64,000 nucleotides of DNA from Halobacillus_A sp043497005 (lineage in GTDB: Bacteria; Bacillota; Bacilli; Bacillales; Halobacillaceae): assembly GCF_043497005.1 (NCBI RefSeq), contig NZ_JBIEKE010000002.1:992001-1056000 (forward strand), in the 5' to 3' direction. Positions 1 to 8,328 of this stretch are shown here, piece by piece; positions within the stretch are counted from its first letter, which is position 1, and each line of letters starts with the position of its first letter. The translations under genes and the position numbers were made by a program. A model generated the notes under the pieces. It saw nothing but the letters and a program-made list of their open reading frames with translations, was not told the origin of the DNA and searched no databases.

Positions 1-861
1 GTAGACCTCAACTTTATCTTCCGCATCCACTGCAGTAACAGAATCTTCAAAGTCCATAATCGTGGTTAAAGCAGATTCAACAAGAATGTCCTTCACCCCT
101 GCTTCATCCGTACGGCCGATCGGATGAGTGTGGTCCACTTGAACTTCCAGATGAATACCATTATTCTTTAACAGAATCGCCCTTGGAGCCTCCGGCTGTC
201 CTGAAAAACCAGCTAACTGAGCAGCATCTTTTAAACTTGTCGTTTCTCCGTCTTTCAGTTTAGCGACCAATTGACCATCAAAAAATTGATATGATTCTAC
301 ATTCTTGTGAGAGCCTTCAGCTAACGGCACCCTTTCATCGAGGAATTTTTTAGAGAAAGCAATGACTTTCTCTCCACGTACAGGGTTATAATCTCCCTTG
401 ATCTCCGCGCCATCTTCTTCACTAATGGCATCCGTGCCGTATAAAGCATCATACAAACTTCCCCAGCGAGCGTTTGCTGCATTAATCGCATAACGTGCAT
501 TATTTACGGGAACGACGAGTTGAGGACCCGCCTGTACGGTTATTTCATCATCAATATTCTCAGTGGACACTTGAAAATCTTGAACATCCGGCTCAATGTA
601 ATTCAATTCCTGTAAAAATGATCGATAAGCCTCAGCCTGAATCTCGGGATTTTGCTGGTGATATTCATGAATTTTATTTTGAAGGTCGTCTCTTTTCTTC
701 AACAAAGCTTTATTTTCTGGAGCAAGGTTGTGAATAATCGCCTCCAGCCCTGACCAAAAATCATCACTGGTAACGCCGCTGTTCGGAATGGCTTCTTTGT
801 TAATAAACTCATACAATACGGGTGCCACTTTTACATTACCTACAGTTACATAATCTTTCAC
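1..861 (-). CDS. glcB: Malate synthase G, N-terminal part (cut by window edge)
   Basis: Condenses glyoxylate with acetyl-CoA to give malate, in the glyoxylate pathway (cytoplasm). Reading the minus strand from a GTG at 861 gives 287 uninterrupted codons running off the window edge. The start is preceded by AAGGAGG about eight bases upstream. The protein opens VKDYVTVGNVKVAPVLYEFI, and contains PQLVVPVNNARYAINAANAR and the segment DHTHPIGRTDEAGVKDI, both typical of the single-subunit, about 720-residue malate synthase G. The catalytic barrel residues lie mostly outside the window. It is divergent from a LysR regulator with a 202-bp gap, so control by that regulator is a reasonable inference. 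Family assignment is confident; the gene symbol follows E. coli usage. Confidence 0.9.
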   Translation of the reverse strand, partial: MKDYVTVGNVKVAPVLYEFINKEAIPNSGVTSDDFWSGLEAIIHNLAPENKALLKKRDDLQNKIHEYHQQNPEIQAEAYRSFLQELNYIEPDVQDFQVSTENIDDEITVQAGPQLVVPVNNARYAINAANARWGSLYDALYGTDAISEEDGAEIKGDYNPVRGEKVIAFSKKFLDERVPLAEGSHKNVESYQFFDGQLVAKLKDGETTSLKDAAQLAGFSGQPEAPRAILLKNNGIHLEVQVDHTHPIGRTDEAGVKDILVESALTTIMDFEDSVTAVDAEDKVEVY

Positions 862-1063
862 AATACATTCCTCCTTGAATGAATTAAAGAATGATTGACA
901 TTAAAACGCTTACAGATTTTGTCGCAACATTCTATCTATTTGTTGTTATTTATCTTATAATAAAATTTACCATATCAAAAATACATATTTAGAATGAGTA
1001 GTATTCCTTTTAGTTATAATCCTTTTACAAGCGGACATATGAGAAAATTCAGCGAAACGGAGT

Positions 1064-1960
1064 GTGAATCAGATGGACATTCGTCATTTAGAGTATTTCT
1101 CAGAAGTAGCTAAACAATTAAGCTTTACGAGAGCCGCTTCAACGTTGCACGTTTCCCAGCCATCCCTTAGTAAAGCGGTAAAGCAGTTGGAAGATGAATT
1201 AGGTGTCCCCTTATTTTACCGATCGAAGAAAGTGGAATTAACGGACGCCGGAAAAGCTGTGCTCGCTAATGCTATAAATGTATTAGACGCCTTTCACAAT
1301 TTAACCTCAGAATTAAGCGATATTATTGAATTAAAGAAAGGAGAAATTAAAATCGGGATCCCCCCGATAACCGGAGCTGCTTTTTTCTCAAAACTGATCA
1401 GTTATTATCGCGACCAATATCCTCAAGTCAAAATCCTGTTAAGTGAAGTCGGTTCTAAAATGATTAAACAAGGCGTTGCGGACGGCTCCCTCGACATTGG
1501 CCTTGTGTGCAACGTCCCCGTAAAAAAAGATAACTTGGAAGTGCTGGAAGTCATCAATGATCCCCTTATGCTGCTCGTCCATAAAGATAATGAACTGGCT
1601 CAACAATCTAAAATCAATTTAACGGAACTAGATCGTGAGTCTTTCATCCTTTATCGACAGGACTTTTCCCTTCATGATCGGATCATTGAAGAATGCAGCA
1701 CCAAAGGATTCTATCCAAATGTCGTATGCCACAGCTCGCATCGAGACTTTATGATTGAAATGGTCGAAGCTAAAGTGGGTATCGCTTTACTGCCAAGTGA
1801 AATAGCCACTACCATTCAAGATCGTGCAATTAAAGCGATTCCGCTTGAAAACTCGACCTTAAGTCTTGAGCTAGGCATGGTTTGGAAAAAAAATAAATAC
1901 CTGCCCTTCGCTGTTCGGGAATTTATTGACTTGTCTAAACAGTATTTGACCACAGTTTAA
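1064..1960 (+). CDS. LysR-family transcriptional regulator
   Basis: Full-length LTTR of 298 residues. The N-terminal winged helix-turn-helix is clear (RHLEYFSEVAKQLSFTRAAS, then VSQPSLSKAVKQLEDELG, residues about 6-50). A periplasmic-binding-like effector domain fills residues about 90-298 (KIGIPPITGAAFFSKLI). The start used is GTG at 1064, with a nearby ATG at 1073 as alternative; both follow a purine-rich ACGGAG. It is divergent from malate synthase G, the classic LysR arrangement, so the likely target is the 202-bp shared spacer, with a small organic acid as effector. That is inference. The sequence resembles the CidR/YwbI branch, but I cannot fix the orthology. Confidence 0.9.
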   Translation: MNQMDIRHLEYFSEVAKQLSFTRAASTLHVSQPSLSKAVKQLEDELGVPLFYRSKKVELTDAGKAVLANAINVLDAFHNLTSELSDIIELKKGEIKIGIPPITGAAFFSKLISYYRDQYPQVKILLSEVGSKMIKQGVADGSLDIGLVCNVPVKKDNLEVLEVINDPLMLLVHKDNELAQQSKINLTELDRESFILYRQDFSLHDRIIEECSTKGFYPNVVCHSSHRDFMIEMVEAKVGIALLPSEIATTIQDRAIKAIPLENSTLSLELGMVWKKNKYLPFAVREFIDLSKQYLTTV

Positions 1961-1996
1961 CGTTCATGACCCTGCACAGATAAATTGAAACAAAAT

Positions 1997-2045
1997 AAAA
2001 ATCATCCGACAGATACTTTAGAAATCCGTGCGGATGATTTTTTAT
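1997..2045 (+). terminator. Hairpin terminator, copy 1 of a repeated hairpin family
   Basis: AATCATCCG and CGGATGATT form the stem, followed by a T-run, about 40 bases after the LysR stop. The same stem-loop design recurs at 14384, 23404 and 52157. Confidence 0.85.
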
Positions 2046-2302
2046 TAAATAGCATTCAGCCCGGCTATTGCTTTCGATATCTAGATCGGACGTTTCAGCC
2101 GCTCCCCCTCTTACCTTTACTTTCGGCTAATATAGCTCTACCTGGCGGTCAGGAAAAATGATTAGGCTGGCGGGTGGCGCTGAATCGAACTTGTCCAACA
2201 CCTTCCCCTCCCTCTTTCATTTTTATCCCCTATCGTTATACCAATCGGTCAAACATACAAGCAGTTCTAGTCTATTTTCATATGGTAGATTGAGGTGAAA
2301 AT
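2046..2302. other. Intergenic spacer without recognised content
   Basis: Between the LysR terminator and the nucleoside hydrolase. I see no open frame with a ribosome binding site, no riboswitch signature and no clear repeat. The last bases carry the TTGAGGTG ribosome binding site for the next gene. Confidence 0.5.
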
Positions 2303-3256
2303 ATGAAAAAAATAATTTTATTTGCCGATACTGGGATAGATGATGCTATTGCACTAACCTATGCATTGAAACACCCAGAAGTAAACCTGCTTGGAGTGGT
2401 CAGCGGTTATGGCAATATCGACCGGGAAAAAGCTATTAGAAATGTTGAATACTTATTAGAGCTGGCGGGGCGTACAGATATTCCTGTTATCGCGGGGGCT
2501 GCACGCCCACTGAATGGAGAAGATCCTGTGTATTTCCCTGAGATTCACGGCAGCGAAGGGCTGGGTCCGATAGACCCGCCTATTGCAGAGGAGCGCTTTG
2601 CCAACCGAACGAACTTTAGTAAATTGTTCCAATTGATTAAGGAGCATCGTAAAGAGGTAATCCTTGTAAATGTGGGGCGATGTACATCTCTTGCCATCGC
2701 CCATTATTTAAGTCCTGAAGTTATGCAGGATGTCAAAGCAACTTTCGTCATGGGTGGTGCTTTCAACGAACCAGGAAATGCCACCGAAGTAGCGGAAGCA
2801 AATTTTTACGGAGACCCGATTGCCGCTAACTATATATGTCAATCTGCAGCTAACCTGACGATTATTCCTCTTAACGTAACGAGAGATGCTATTTTAACAC
2901 CACGGCAAGTCAACCTCATCGATGCTCGATCAGACTCTGCATTAGAAGAAATTATTAAACCAATACTAGATTTCTATTTTGAAGCTTACCAGCAACTTGA
3001 ACCCGGGATTCCAGGCACACCGATGCATGACCTTGCAGCTTTAATGGCAGCCCTTGACATCAGCGGTTTATTTGAATACAAAAAAAGGGAAGTTATAGTT
3101 GAACATCAAGGCACCGCCGCTTACGGAGAAAGCATCGCTGACTTCCGGCCAGCATCAAGTAATTGCTTCGGCCCTCAATGTTCAAGAATAGCCCTGAACT
3201 TAAATAAAGATATCTTTGTCGCAAATGTTATAGAAATCTTAACCAATCATAGGTAG
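2303..3256 (+). CDS. Inosine-uridine preferring nucleoside hydrolase
   Basis: Hydrolyses the N-glycosidic bond of ribonucleosides to ribose plus base for nucleoside salvage; soluble enzyme. The calcium-binding Asp cluster stands at the N-terminus (ADTGIDDAIAL, Asp9, Asp13, Asp14), where the family normally has DxDxxxDD. The C-terminal catalytic segment reads TPMHDLAALMA. The middle has the family's FVMGGAFNEPGNATEVAEAN, including the substrate-loop Asn/Glu residues. The length of 317 is normal. The start ATG follows GAGGTG. It may be co-transcribed with the following exporter, but a 191-base gap containing an inverted repeat argues for separate control. Exact substrate cannot be told from sequence. 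Confidence 0.92.
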   Translation: MKKIILFADTGIDDAIALTYALKHPEVNLLGVVSGYGNIDREKAIRNVEYLLELAGRTDIPVIAGAARPLNGEDPVYFPEIHGSEGLGPIDPPIAEERFANRTNFSKLFQLIKEHRKEVILVNVGRCTSLAIAHYLSPEVMQDVKATFVMGGAFNEPGNATEVAEANFYGDPIAANYICQSAANLTIIPLNVTRDAILTPRQVNLIDARSDSALEEIIKPILDFYFEAYQQLEPGIPGTPMHDLAALMAALDISGLFEYKKREVIVEHQGTAAYGESIADFRPASSNCFGPQCSRIALNLNKDIFVANVIEILTNHR

Positions 3257-3359
3257 ATATTCCTTTAGTGCTCAGTTTCTTGCAGAACTCCTCTCTCAAA
3301 TCTACTAATCTCCATCTCTTATACTTTCGTTTTACCATTATATGTTGTATAGTGAATTG

Positions 3360-3378
3360 GTTCAAAAATAAGTTGAAC
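3360..3378. promoter_or_regulatory. Inverted repeat, possible operator of the exporter gene
   Basis: GTTCAA, a seven-base spacer, then TTGAAC, about 70 bases upstream of the preferred exporter start. The arms match perfectly. No regulator gene lies next to it and I see no certain promoter boxes, so function is a guess. Confidence 0.3.
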
Positions 3379-3447
3379 ACGGACAAATATAATCCAGCAA
3401 ACAATAAAGCAGAATTCGTAGCTTATTTAGAGAAAGGTGCTATATAT

Positions 3448-4650
3448 ATGATTCATAATCCAACAGGAAAAGAGCGCTTAGGTCTGGCTTTTCTATTAGG
3501 AATGCTAGGCATTCTTGGTCCTCTTAATATCGATATGTATTTACCGAGTTTTCCTGGCATTGCTAGCGATTTAAATGCGAGTGCTTCTCTCGTACAGCTT
3601 AGTCTAACTACTTGTTTGATTGGCCTTGCTGTAGGCCAAATTGTTGTGGGTCCCATCAGTGATGCGCAGGGCAGGAGAAAACCGTTAATGATTTCAATTT
3701 TCTTATTTGCGGTAGCTTCTCTTCTTTGTGCTCTCGCTCCAAATATTACGACGCTAATAGCAGCCCGTTTTCTTCAAGGATTTACGGCTTCAGCAGGAGT
3801 AGTCCTATCACGGGCTGTTGTACGCGATGTGTTCAGCGGAAGAGAACTGACGAAATTTTTTGCACTGCTCATGGTGATCAATGCGACAGCTCCAATGATT
3901 GCACCCATGGCAGGCGGAGCCATTTTGCTCTTCCCGTTTTCCAGCTGGCACACCATTTTTTATTTTTTAAGTTTACTTGGCCTTTTAATTGTGCTCGTAA
4001 TTTCGCTGAAGTTAAAAGAAACACTTCCGCCGGAGAAGAGGATCCCGAGCACGATTGGACACTCTCTCCGTACTATAGGAAGCTTATTTAAAGATCGCTC
4101 GTTTATCGGATATGCCTTAACCATTGGATTTGTACATGGGGGCAGCTTTGCTTATGTATCAGGAACTCCCTTTGTTTATCAGGACATTTACGGTGTCTCT
4201 CCCCAAGTCTTTAGTATATTGTTTGGTATTAATGGTCTTGCCATTATCTCTGGAAGTTTTATTATTGGCCGCCTAGGAGGCATTATTCATGAACGAAGTC
4301 TGCTTCGGACCGCGATTATTACTGCGGTAACGGCTACATCATTCCTTCTTGTGATGACAATTATTGAAGGACCACTGCCTTCGTTAGTCATTCCAATTTT
4401 CATCTATATGACCTCTATGGGCATGGTCTTAACGAGTACGTTTACACTTGCTATGGAACATCAGGGACATCGTGCTGGAAGCGCCAGTGCGGTCCTTGGA
4501 ATGCTTCCCCTATTATTCGGCTCAATGGTTTCTCCGCTTGTTGGTATTAATGAAACGACTGCTGTCCCAATGGGAGCGACGTTATTTATAACGTCTTCCA
4601 TAGGATGTATTACTTTCTTTACACTAACGAGAAAGCCTTCGGAGTCTTAA
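3448..4650 (+). CDS. Bcr/CflA-type multidrug efflux MFS transporter
   Basis: Twelve-helix major facilitator of the DHA1 drug:H+ antiporter group. Recognisable elements are the first helix (GPLNIDMYLPSFPGIA), typical of Bcr/CflA, the loop 2-3 signature GPISDAQGRRKPL, and the antiporter motif C region RFLQGFTASAGVVLSRAVVRD. The longest frame starts at 3268, but its first 60 residues do not resemble the family. ATG 3448 follows AAAGGTG and yields the normal length of 400 residues, so I use it. A strong terminator follows. Substrate (bicyclomycin-like drugs, sulfonamides, or a metabolite) is unknown. Confidence 0.88.
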   Translation: MIHNPTGKERLGLAFLLGMLGILGPLNIDMYLPSFPGIASDLNASASLVQLSLTTCLIGLAVGQIVVGPISDAQGRRKPLMISIFLFAVASLLCALAPNITTLIAARFLQGFTASAGVVLSRAVVRDVFSGRELTKFFALLMVINATAPMIAPMAGGAILLFPFSSWHTIFYFLSLLGLLIVLVISLKLKETLPPEKRIPSTIGHSLRTIGSLFKDRSFIGYALTIGFVHGGSFAYVSGTPFVYQDIYGVSPQVFSILFGINGLAIISGSFIIGRLGGIIHERSLLRTAIITAVTATSFLLVMTIIEGPLPSLVIPIFIYMTSMGMVLTSTFTLAMEHQGHRAGSASAVLGMLPLLFGSMVSPLVGINETTAVPMGATLFITSSIGCITFFTLTRKPSES

Positions 4651-4762
4651 CTTTCTGAGGCGTACAGACAATTTGCATTTCAAGAAACGATCTTGACATT
4701 ACTCCGTTATACATTAAGCTCACTGAAAAAACTGAAAGTCCATGAAAAATAGAATTTAAATT

Positions 4763-4806
4763 AGCGGTCTGAGGGAAATATTAATTCCCCCTCAGACCGC
4801 TTTTCT
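4763..4806 (+). terminator. Strong intrinsic terminator after the exporter gene
   Basis: AGCGGTCTGAGGG pairs perfectly with CCCTCAGACCGCT and is followed by TTTTC. Confidence 0.85.
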
Positions 4807-5031
4807 TCTAATTTAAAAAGTGGAACAGTTAAGCAATACTTCTTGAGGAGATGTTTGATTTTACCTTAGTAAGGTGTGTGCCTCGTCAAGGAAGCGACGT
4901 TTCGATTGAAAGACGCTTTTCACAAAGCGACCTTCACGGTTTTGTAGATTGTTCTCTACTGATTTTATGATGAGCGTTCGGGGGTGTTTCCTCAAACCCT
5001 TTACACTCTTCCACGTTTCTCTACAAGCTGG
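4807..5031. other. Intergenic region, no gene seen
   Basis: This non-coding stretch between convergent genes has irregular GC-rich patches such as GGAAGCGACGTTTCGATTG and GACGCTTTTCACAAAGCGACC. They can fold but are not clearly a known RNA. No convincing open frame on either strand. Confidence 0.4.
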
Positions 5032-5066
5032 AAAAAGTCGCTTATCCCACTGATAAACGACTTTTT
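5032..5066 (-). terminator. Terminator of the YitT gene
   Basis: AAAAAGTCG..TTATC pairs with GATAA..CGACTTTTT directly after the minus-strand stop codon. The stem has one G-U pair. Confidence 0.7.
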
Positions 5067-5068
5067 AA

Positions 5069-5884
5069 TTACCTTCTAAAATTCCCTATAACTTCCACCG
5101 TTTCACTAATACTGACAAAGGCTCGTGCATCCACACTTGTAATAAGAGACTTAACAAACGCCAGTTCATATCTTGAAATCACGGTATAAAGAACTTTTCG
5201 CTCTGTATTAGAATAGCCGCCCTGGCCGTCCATCACGGTAATACCGCGTATTAAATTCCCGATCAATTCATTTTTCAGTTCATCTCCACGATCGGTTACC
5301 ACCATTAAGTTTAATTTAATATGGCGGGTATGCACACGATCAATAACGATCCCTGTAATGTAGATCGACGCCATAGTGTACAACGCTAAGTCCCAGGAGA
5401 AAATAAATCCTGAGATAAAAACAACGCCGCTGTTTAAGCTGAAAATTAATCCACCGAGCGGAATATCGCGCTTCTGCGTCAGTACCAACCCGATCACATC
5501 GAAACCACCAGTCGAGCCGTAAAATCGGATAATAAAACCTATAGCAATTCCGGCGATAACTCCGCCAAATACAGTAGATAATAACGCATCTTCTGTAACC
5601 TTAACTACCGGGATGTACTGCATGGCAAACGAAGTAATAAACACAGAAAATACACTATTCCATATAAATTCTTTCCCCAGTTTCATCCAGCCAATAATTA
5701 ATATAGGAATATTTAAAATAACGAGCCAGATCCCTGTATTTACAGGCGTCAATAAGCCGAAAACCATTGCCAGACCTGTAATTCCTCCGGATAATACTTC
5801 ATGTGGCAGCAAGAACAAATTAAAAGCAAATCCTAACACAATCGAACACACAAATAAAACAGCGAATCTATATAAACGATTCAT
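5069..5884 (-). CDS. YitT family membrane protein (DUF161 + DUF2179)
   Basis: Integral membrane protein of unknown transport role. Five to six hydrophobic helices fill residues about 5-175, including the glycine-rich LLPHEVLSGGITGLAMVFG typical of YitT. The C-terminal cytoplasmic DUF2179 domain (residues about 190-270) carries GITVMDGQGGYSNTERKVLY and SVDARAFVSISETVEV. A GTG at 5890 is possible, but ATG 5884 lies eight bases after GAGGTG and is preferred (271 residues). Bacilli carry several YitT paralogues, so no gene symbol is given. The gene is monocistronic with its own terminator. Confidence 0.9.
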   Translation of the reverse strand: MNRLYRFAVLFVCSIVLGFAFNLFLLPHEVLSGGITGLAMVFGLLTPVNTGIWLVILNIPILIIGWMKLGKEFIWNSVFSVFITSFAMQYIPVVKVTEDALLSTVFGGVIAGIAIGFIIRFYGSTGGFDVIGLVLTQKRDIPLGGLIFSLNSGVVFISGFIFSWDLALYTMASIYITGIVIDRVHTRHIKLNLMVVTDRGDELKNELIGNLIRGITVMDGQGGYSNTERKVLYTVISRYELAFVKSLITSVDARAFVSISETVEVIGNFRR

Positions 5885-6126
5885 TTTCACGGCACCTCAA
5901 TCTAAATAGTGATATAAACACCTAATGAATTTTAGTGGTCACAAAAATGAAAGTCAATACTTTTTCTATGTATTTAGGGCTATCGATTTATACGCTTTAA
6001 AGTGTTAAAAACTCCATACCTCTATCATTGGCTGCGCTTTTTCCATCTTTTTCTTACCCTTCTATTCAAATAGTAAAAACGAAGTATTTTCGAGATACCA
6101 TGTAAGAAAACCTGACATAAACTGTG

Positions 6127-6140
6127 ACAGAGCTCTCTGT
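6127..6140. promoter_or_regulatory. Inverted repeat upstream of the nitrate transporter gene
   Basis: ACAGAG-CT-CTCTGT, overlapping a TGTGA half site at 6123-6127, about 45 bases before the start. It is only a partial match to an FNR-type TGTGA-N6-TCACA box. Weak. Confidence 0.25.
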
Positions 6141-6181
6141 TTTTGAAATAATCAGTTTATTAACAAATTGGAGGCTTGGTT

Positions 6182-7651
6182 ATGGTTGAGGAAAAGGTTA
6201 CATACAAAGGAAACAAGAAAATCTTATTTATGACAACATTCGCATTTTTCTTAAGCTTCGTTGTCTGGTTTAATATGGCTCCTTTCGCATCTACGATTCA
6301 AAAAACATTGCAATTATCCAATGAAGAGATTGCTGTCCTGCTGTCAATCAATGTCGCTTTAACAATTCCGGCCCGAATTATCATCGGTATGCTCGTCGAT
6401 CGATTTGGACCGAAGCACGTGTATGCTACTTTATTGCTTTCCGTTAGTATTCCTTGTTTTTGGTTTGCTTTTGCCAATTCATTCTGGCAGTTGTTTATGG
6501 CGCGGGCATTATTATCGGTCGTAGGAGCAGGGTTTGTTATCGGAATTCGAATGGTATCCGAGTGGTTTCCGGAAAAACATCTTGGTCTTGCTGAAGGCAT
6601 ATACGGAGGATGGGGAAACTTCGGTTCTTCAGCAGCCGCCTTCTCCCTGCCGCTTCTTGCTATGTTATTTGGCGGTGAAAATGGCTGGCGCCTGGCCATC
6701 GCTCTAACTGGTTTTTTATGTATTGTGTATGCATTTATTTATTTCAGGTCCGTTGAGAACACGCCTGCTGGTAAAGAATTTAAGAGACCTAAGCGAAGTG
6801 GTGCGATGGAAGTAACCAGCTACAGAAGCATGATTGGACTTATGCTCATGTCTATTCCTCTATATGCCGCGCTTGCTTTAATCACGTGGCAATTAAGCAA
6901 TACTTCACTCATATCAAACCAAATCGCTGTGTTCATTTACGTGGTTCTTGCAGCTGTGTATTTTTATAACTTATATAAAATCTGGATAGTGAACCGTGAT
7001 CATTTACGAAAAGGCGTCCCTGAAGAAGAACAGTATTCATTTAAACAAGTGGCTATTTTAGACTTCGCTTATTTTATTACTTTTGGCTCAGAATTAGCCG
7101 TTATTTCTATGCTGCCGATGTTTTTTGAAGCTACGTTTAGTATGGGAGTAGCCGGAGCTGGAATGATCGCCAGTTCGTTTGCCTTTATGAACCTCATCGC
7201 CCGTCCTGGAGGCGGTTGGCTCAGTGATAAATTTGGCCGTAAGAAGACTCTCATTATTTTGTTGGCCGCTACCTCCGTCGCTTATCTTGGAATGGCTCAG
7301 ATCGGGTCCGATTGGTCGATTGTAGCTGCTGTTCTATTGACAATGACGTGTTCCTTTTTTGTACAGGCTGGCGAGGGTGCTGTATTCTCGATGGTGCCAC
7401 TTGTGAAAAAACGCTTGACTGGACAGGTCGCCGGGATGGTTGGTGCTTATGGAAATGTAGGTTCTGTTTTATTTCTAGCCGTACTTGGCGTACTGAATCC
7501 TTCGCTGTTCTTTTTTGGAATTTCTATTATGGCGTTTTGCTGCTTTATCGCTTGTTTCTTCTTAAACGAACCAGGCAAAGCACATATCACCGAACTTCAG
7601 CCAGTAAAGGAAGAAGAAACGAGAAAATCTGGAAAAGAAGTGGCGATGTAA
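6182..7651 (+). CDS. narK: NarK-type nitrate/nitrite transporter (MFS)
   Basis: Moves nitrate in and/or nitrite out across the cytoplasmic membrane. Twelve transmembrane helices are visible. The nitrate-signature regions are present: GIRMVSEWFPEKHLGLAEGI followed by GGWGNFGSSAAAF in the N-half, and AGEGAVFSMVPL plus GQVAGMVGAYGNVGSVLF in the C-half. A TTG at 6176 would lie one base after the ribosome binding site GGAGG, so ATG 6182 (seven-base spacing, 489 residues) is used. No nitrate reductase genes lie in the window, so it could serve assimilation or respiration. The C-terminus has a charged tail of about 30 residues. Confidence 0.85.
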   Translation: MVEEKVTYKGNKKILFMTTFAFFLSFVVWFNMAPFASTIQKTLQLSNEEIAVLLSINVALTIPARIIIGMLVDRFGPKHVYATLLLSVSIPCFWFAFANSFWQLFMARALLSVVGAGFVIGIRMVSEWFPEKHLGLAEGIYGGWGNFGSSAAAFSLPLLAMLFGGENGWRLAIALTGFLCIVYAFIYFRSVENTPAGKEFKRPKRSGAMEVTSYRSMIGLMLMSIPLYAALALITWQLSNTSLISNQIAVFIYVVLAAVYFYNLYKIWIVNRDHLRKGVPEEEQYSFKQVAILDFAYFITFGSELAVISMLPMFFEATFSMGVAGAGMIASSFAFMNLIARPGGGWLSDKFGRKKTLIILLAATSVAYLGMAQIGSDWSIVAAVLLTMTCSFFVQAGEGAVFSMVPLVKKRLTGQVAGMVGAYGNVGSVLFLAVLGVLNPSLFFFGISIMAFCCFIACFFLNEPGKAHITELQPVKEEETRKSGKEVAM

Positions 7652-7679
7652 ATTCTTTTAAAAGCTTGGGACAAAATCG

Positions 7680-7735
7680 AAGAGCGTACCGGGTACCAGG
7701 TACCGAAATTCCCACTTGGCACTTCGCTCTTTTAC
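7680..7735 (+). terminator. Possible terminator after the nitrate transporter gene
   Basis: AAGAGCG and CGCTCTT followed by TT enclose one copy of the GGTACCAGGTACC palindrome. The stem is short and the loop long, so it is moderate evidence only. Confidence 0.45.
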
Positions 7736-7756
7736 AGCTTTTCGGTACCAGGTACC
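7692..7756. repeat. Pair of GGTACCAGGTACC palindromic 13-mers
   Basis: Two identical 13-base sequences at 7692-7704 and 7744-7756. The same motif (RGTACCWGGTACY) occurs as pairs at 63068/63096 and 63376/63404. All six copies are at gene borders. Confidence 0.85.
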
Positions 7757-7811
7757 CTGATGCTCCATTGACAGCTTCATCCTCCCATGCTAGTCTTATA
7801 ATCAATTCAAT

Positions 7812-7959
7812 AGAATCTCTTATTTCGAGAGGTGGAGGGACTGGCCCTGTGAAACCCGGCAACCGATCTACTTGATTGTGGTGCTAATTCCAGCAAAGCG
7901 AAGGCTTTGAAAAATAAGAGAGGTGCGTGTGTAAACCTCTCTCACCGAGAGGTTTTTTA
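7812..7959 (+). ncRNA. SAM-I (S-box) riboswitch with terminator
   Basis: The aptamer runs from about 7814 to 7922. Its P1 arms are TCTCTTATT and AATAAGAGA. The S-box core GAGGTGGAGGGACTGGCCC, GAAACCCGGCAACC and the downstream GGTGCTAATTCCAGCAAAGC are all present. The 3' P1 strand overlaps the sequence that could form an antiterminator. A terminator follows (AACCTCT / AGAGGTT plus T6, 7934-7958). By family knowledge, SAM binding stabilises P1 and permits termination, turning off metE when S-adenosylmethionine is plentiful. It lies directly upstream of a cobalamin riboswitch in the same leader. Confidence 0.95.
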
Positions 7960-7989
7960 TATACACATGCTAGATAAACTAAATATCTT

Positions 7990-8299
7990 AAATCACTCAG
8001 GTGTTGGCTAAGTTCATAAGAGCTTATTCAGCTTAAAAGGGAAGTCCGGTGAAAATCCGGCACGGTCCCGCCACTGTTAGAGGGAGCATCCTGCAGCAAG
8101 TCACTTTCTTTTGAATAAAAGATGGGAAGACGCAGGAATGTGAAGATCTTAAGTCAGGAGACCTGCCTGGTGATGACGCACTACAACCTACGGGTAATAG
8201 GGAGGTGTTAGGACAAGTAATGGGATCAGTCTGTCTAAACAGACGATTTTAAATATGCTGTCATAACAATCTCTCTTTAAGAAGGGAGATTTTTTTATG
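7990..8299 (+). ncRNA. Cobalamin (AdoCbl) riboswitch with terminator
   Basis: The B12 box GCCACTGT is at 8070-8077. It is preceded by AAAAGGGAAGTCCGGTGAAAATCCGGCACGGTCCC-like core sequence and followed by AGTCAGGAGACCTGCC and an ACAACCTACGGG segment, in the family order. A small hairpin (GTCTG..CAGAC, 8229-8244) and then a ten-pair terminator with T7 (8268-8297) close the leader. Cobalamin binding is expected to shut down this cobalamin-independent methionine synthase gene. With the SAM riboswitch just upstream, the leader should behave as a two-input NOR-like switch. Confidence 0.93.
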
Positions 8300-8328
8300 G
8301 ATTTTTTATTATACAAGGAGGAACCAGG

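Noticed and set aside
3268..3447. N-terminal 60-residue extension of the exporter
   Set aside because: The extension does not resemble the family and lacks a good ribosome binding site, while ATG 3448 gives the usual protein.
6123..6138. FNR site upstream of the nitrate transporter gene
   Set aside because: Only the first half (TGTGA) fits; the second half is TCTCT. The overlapping ACAGAG/CTCTGT repeat is reported instead at low confidence.
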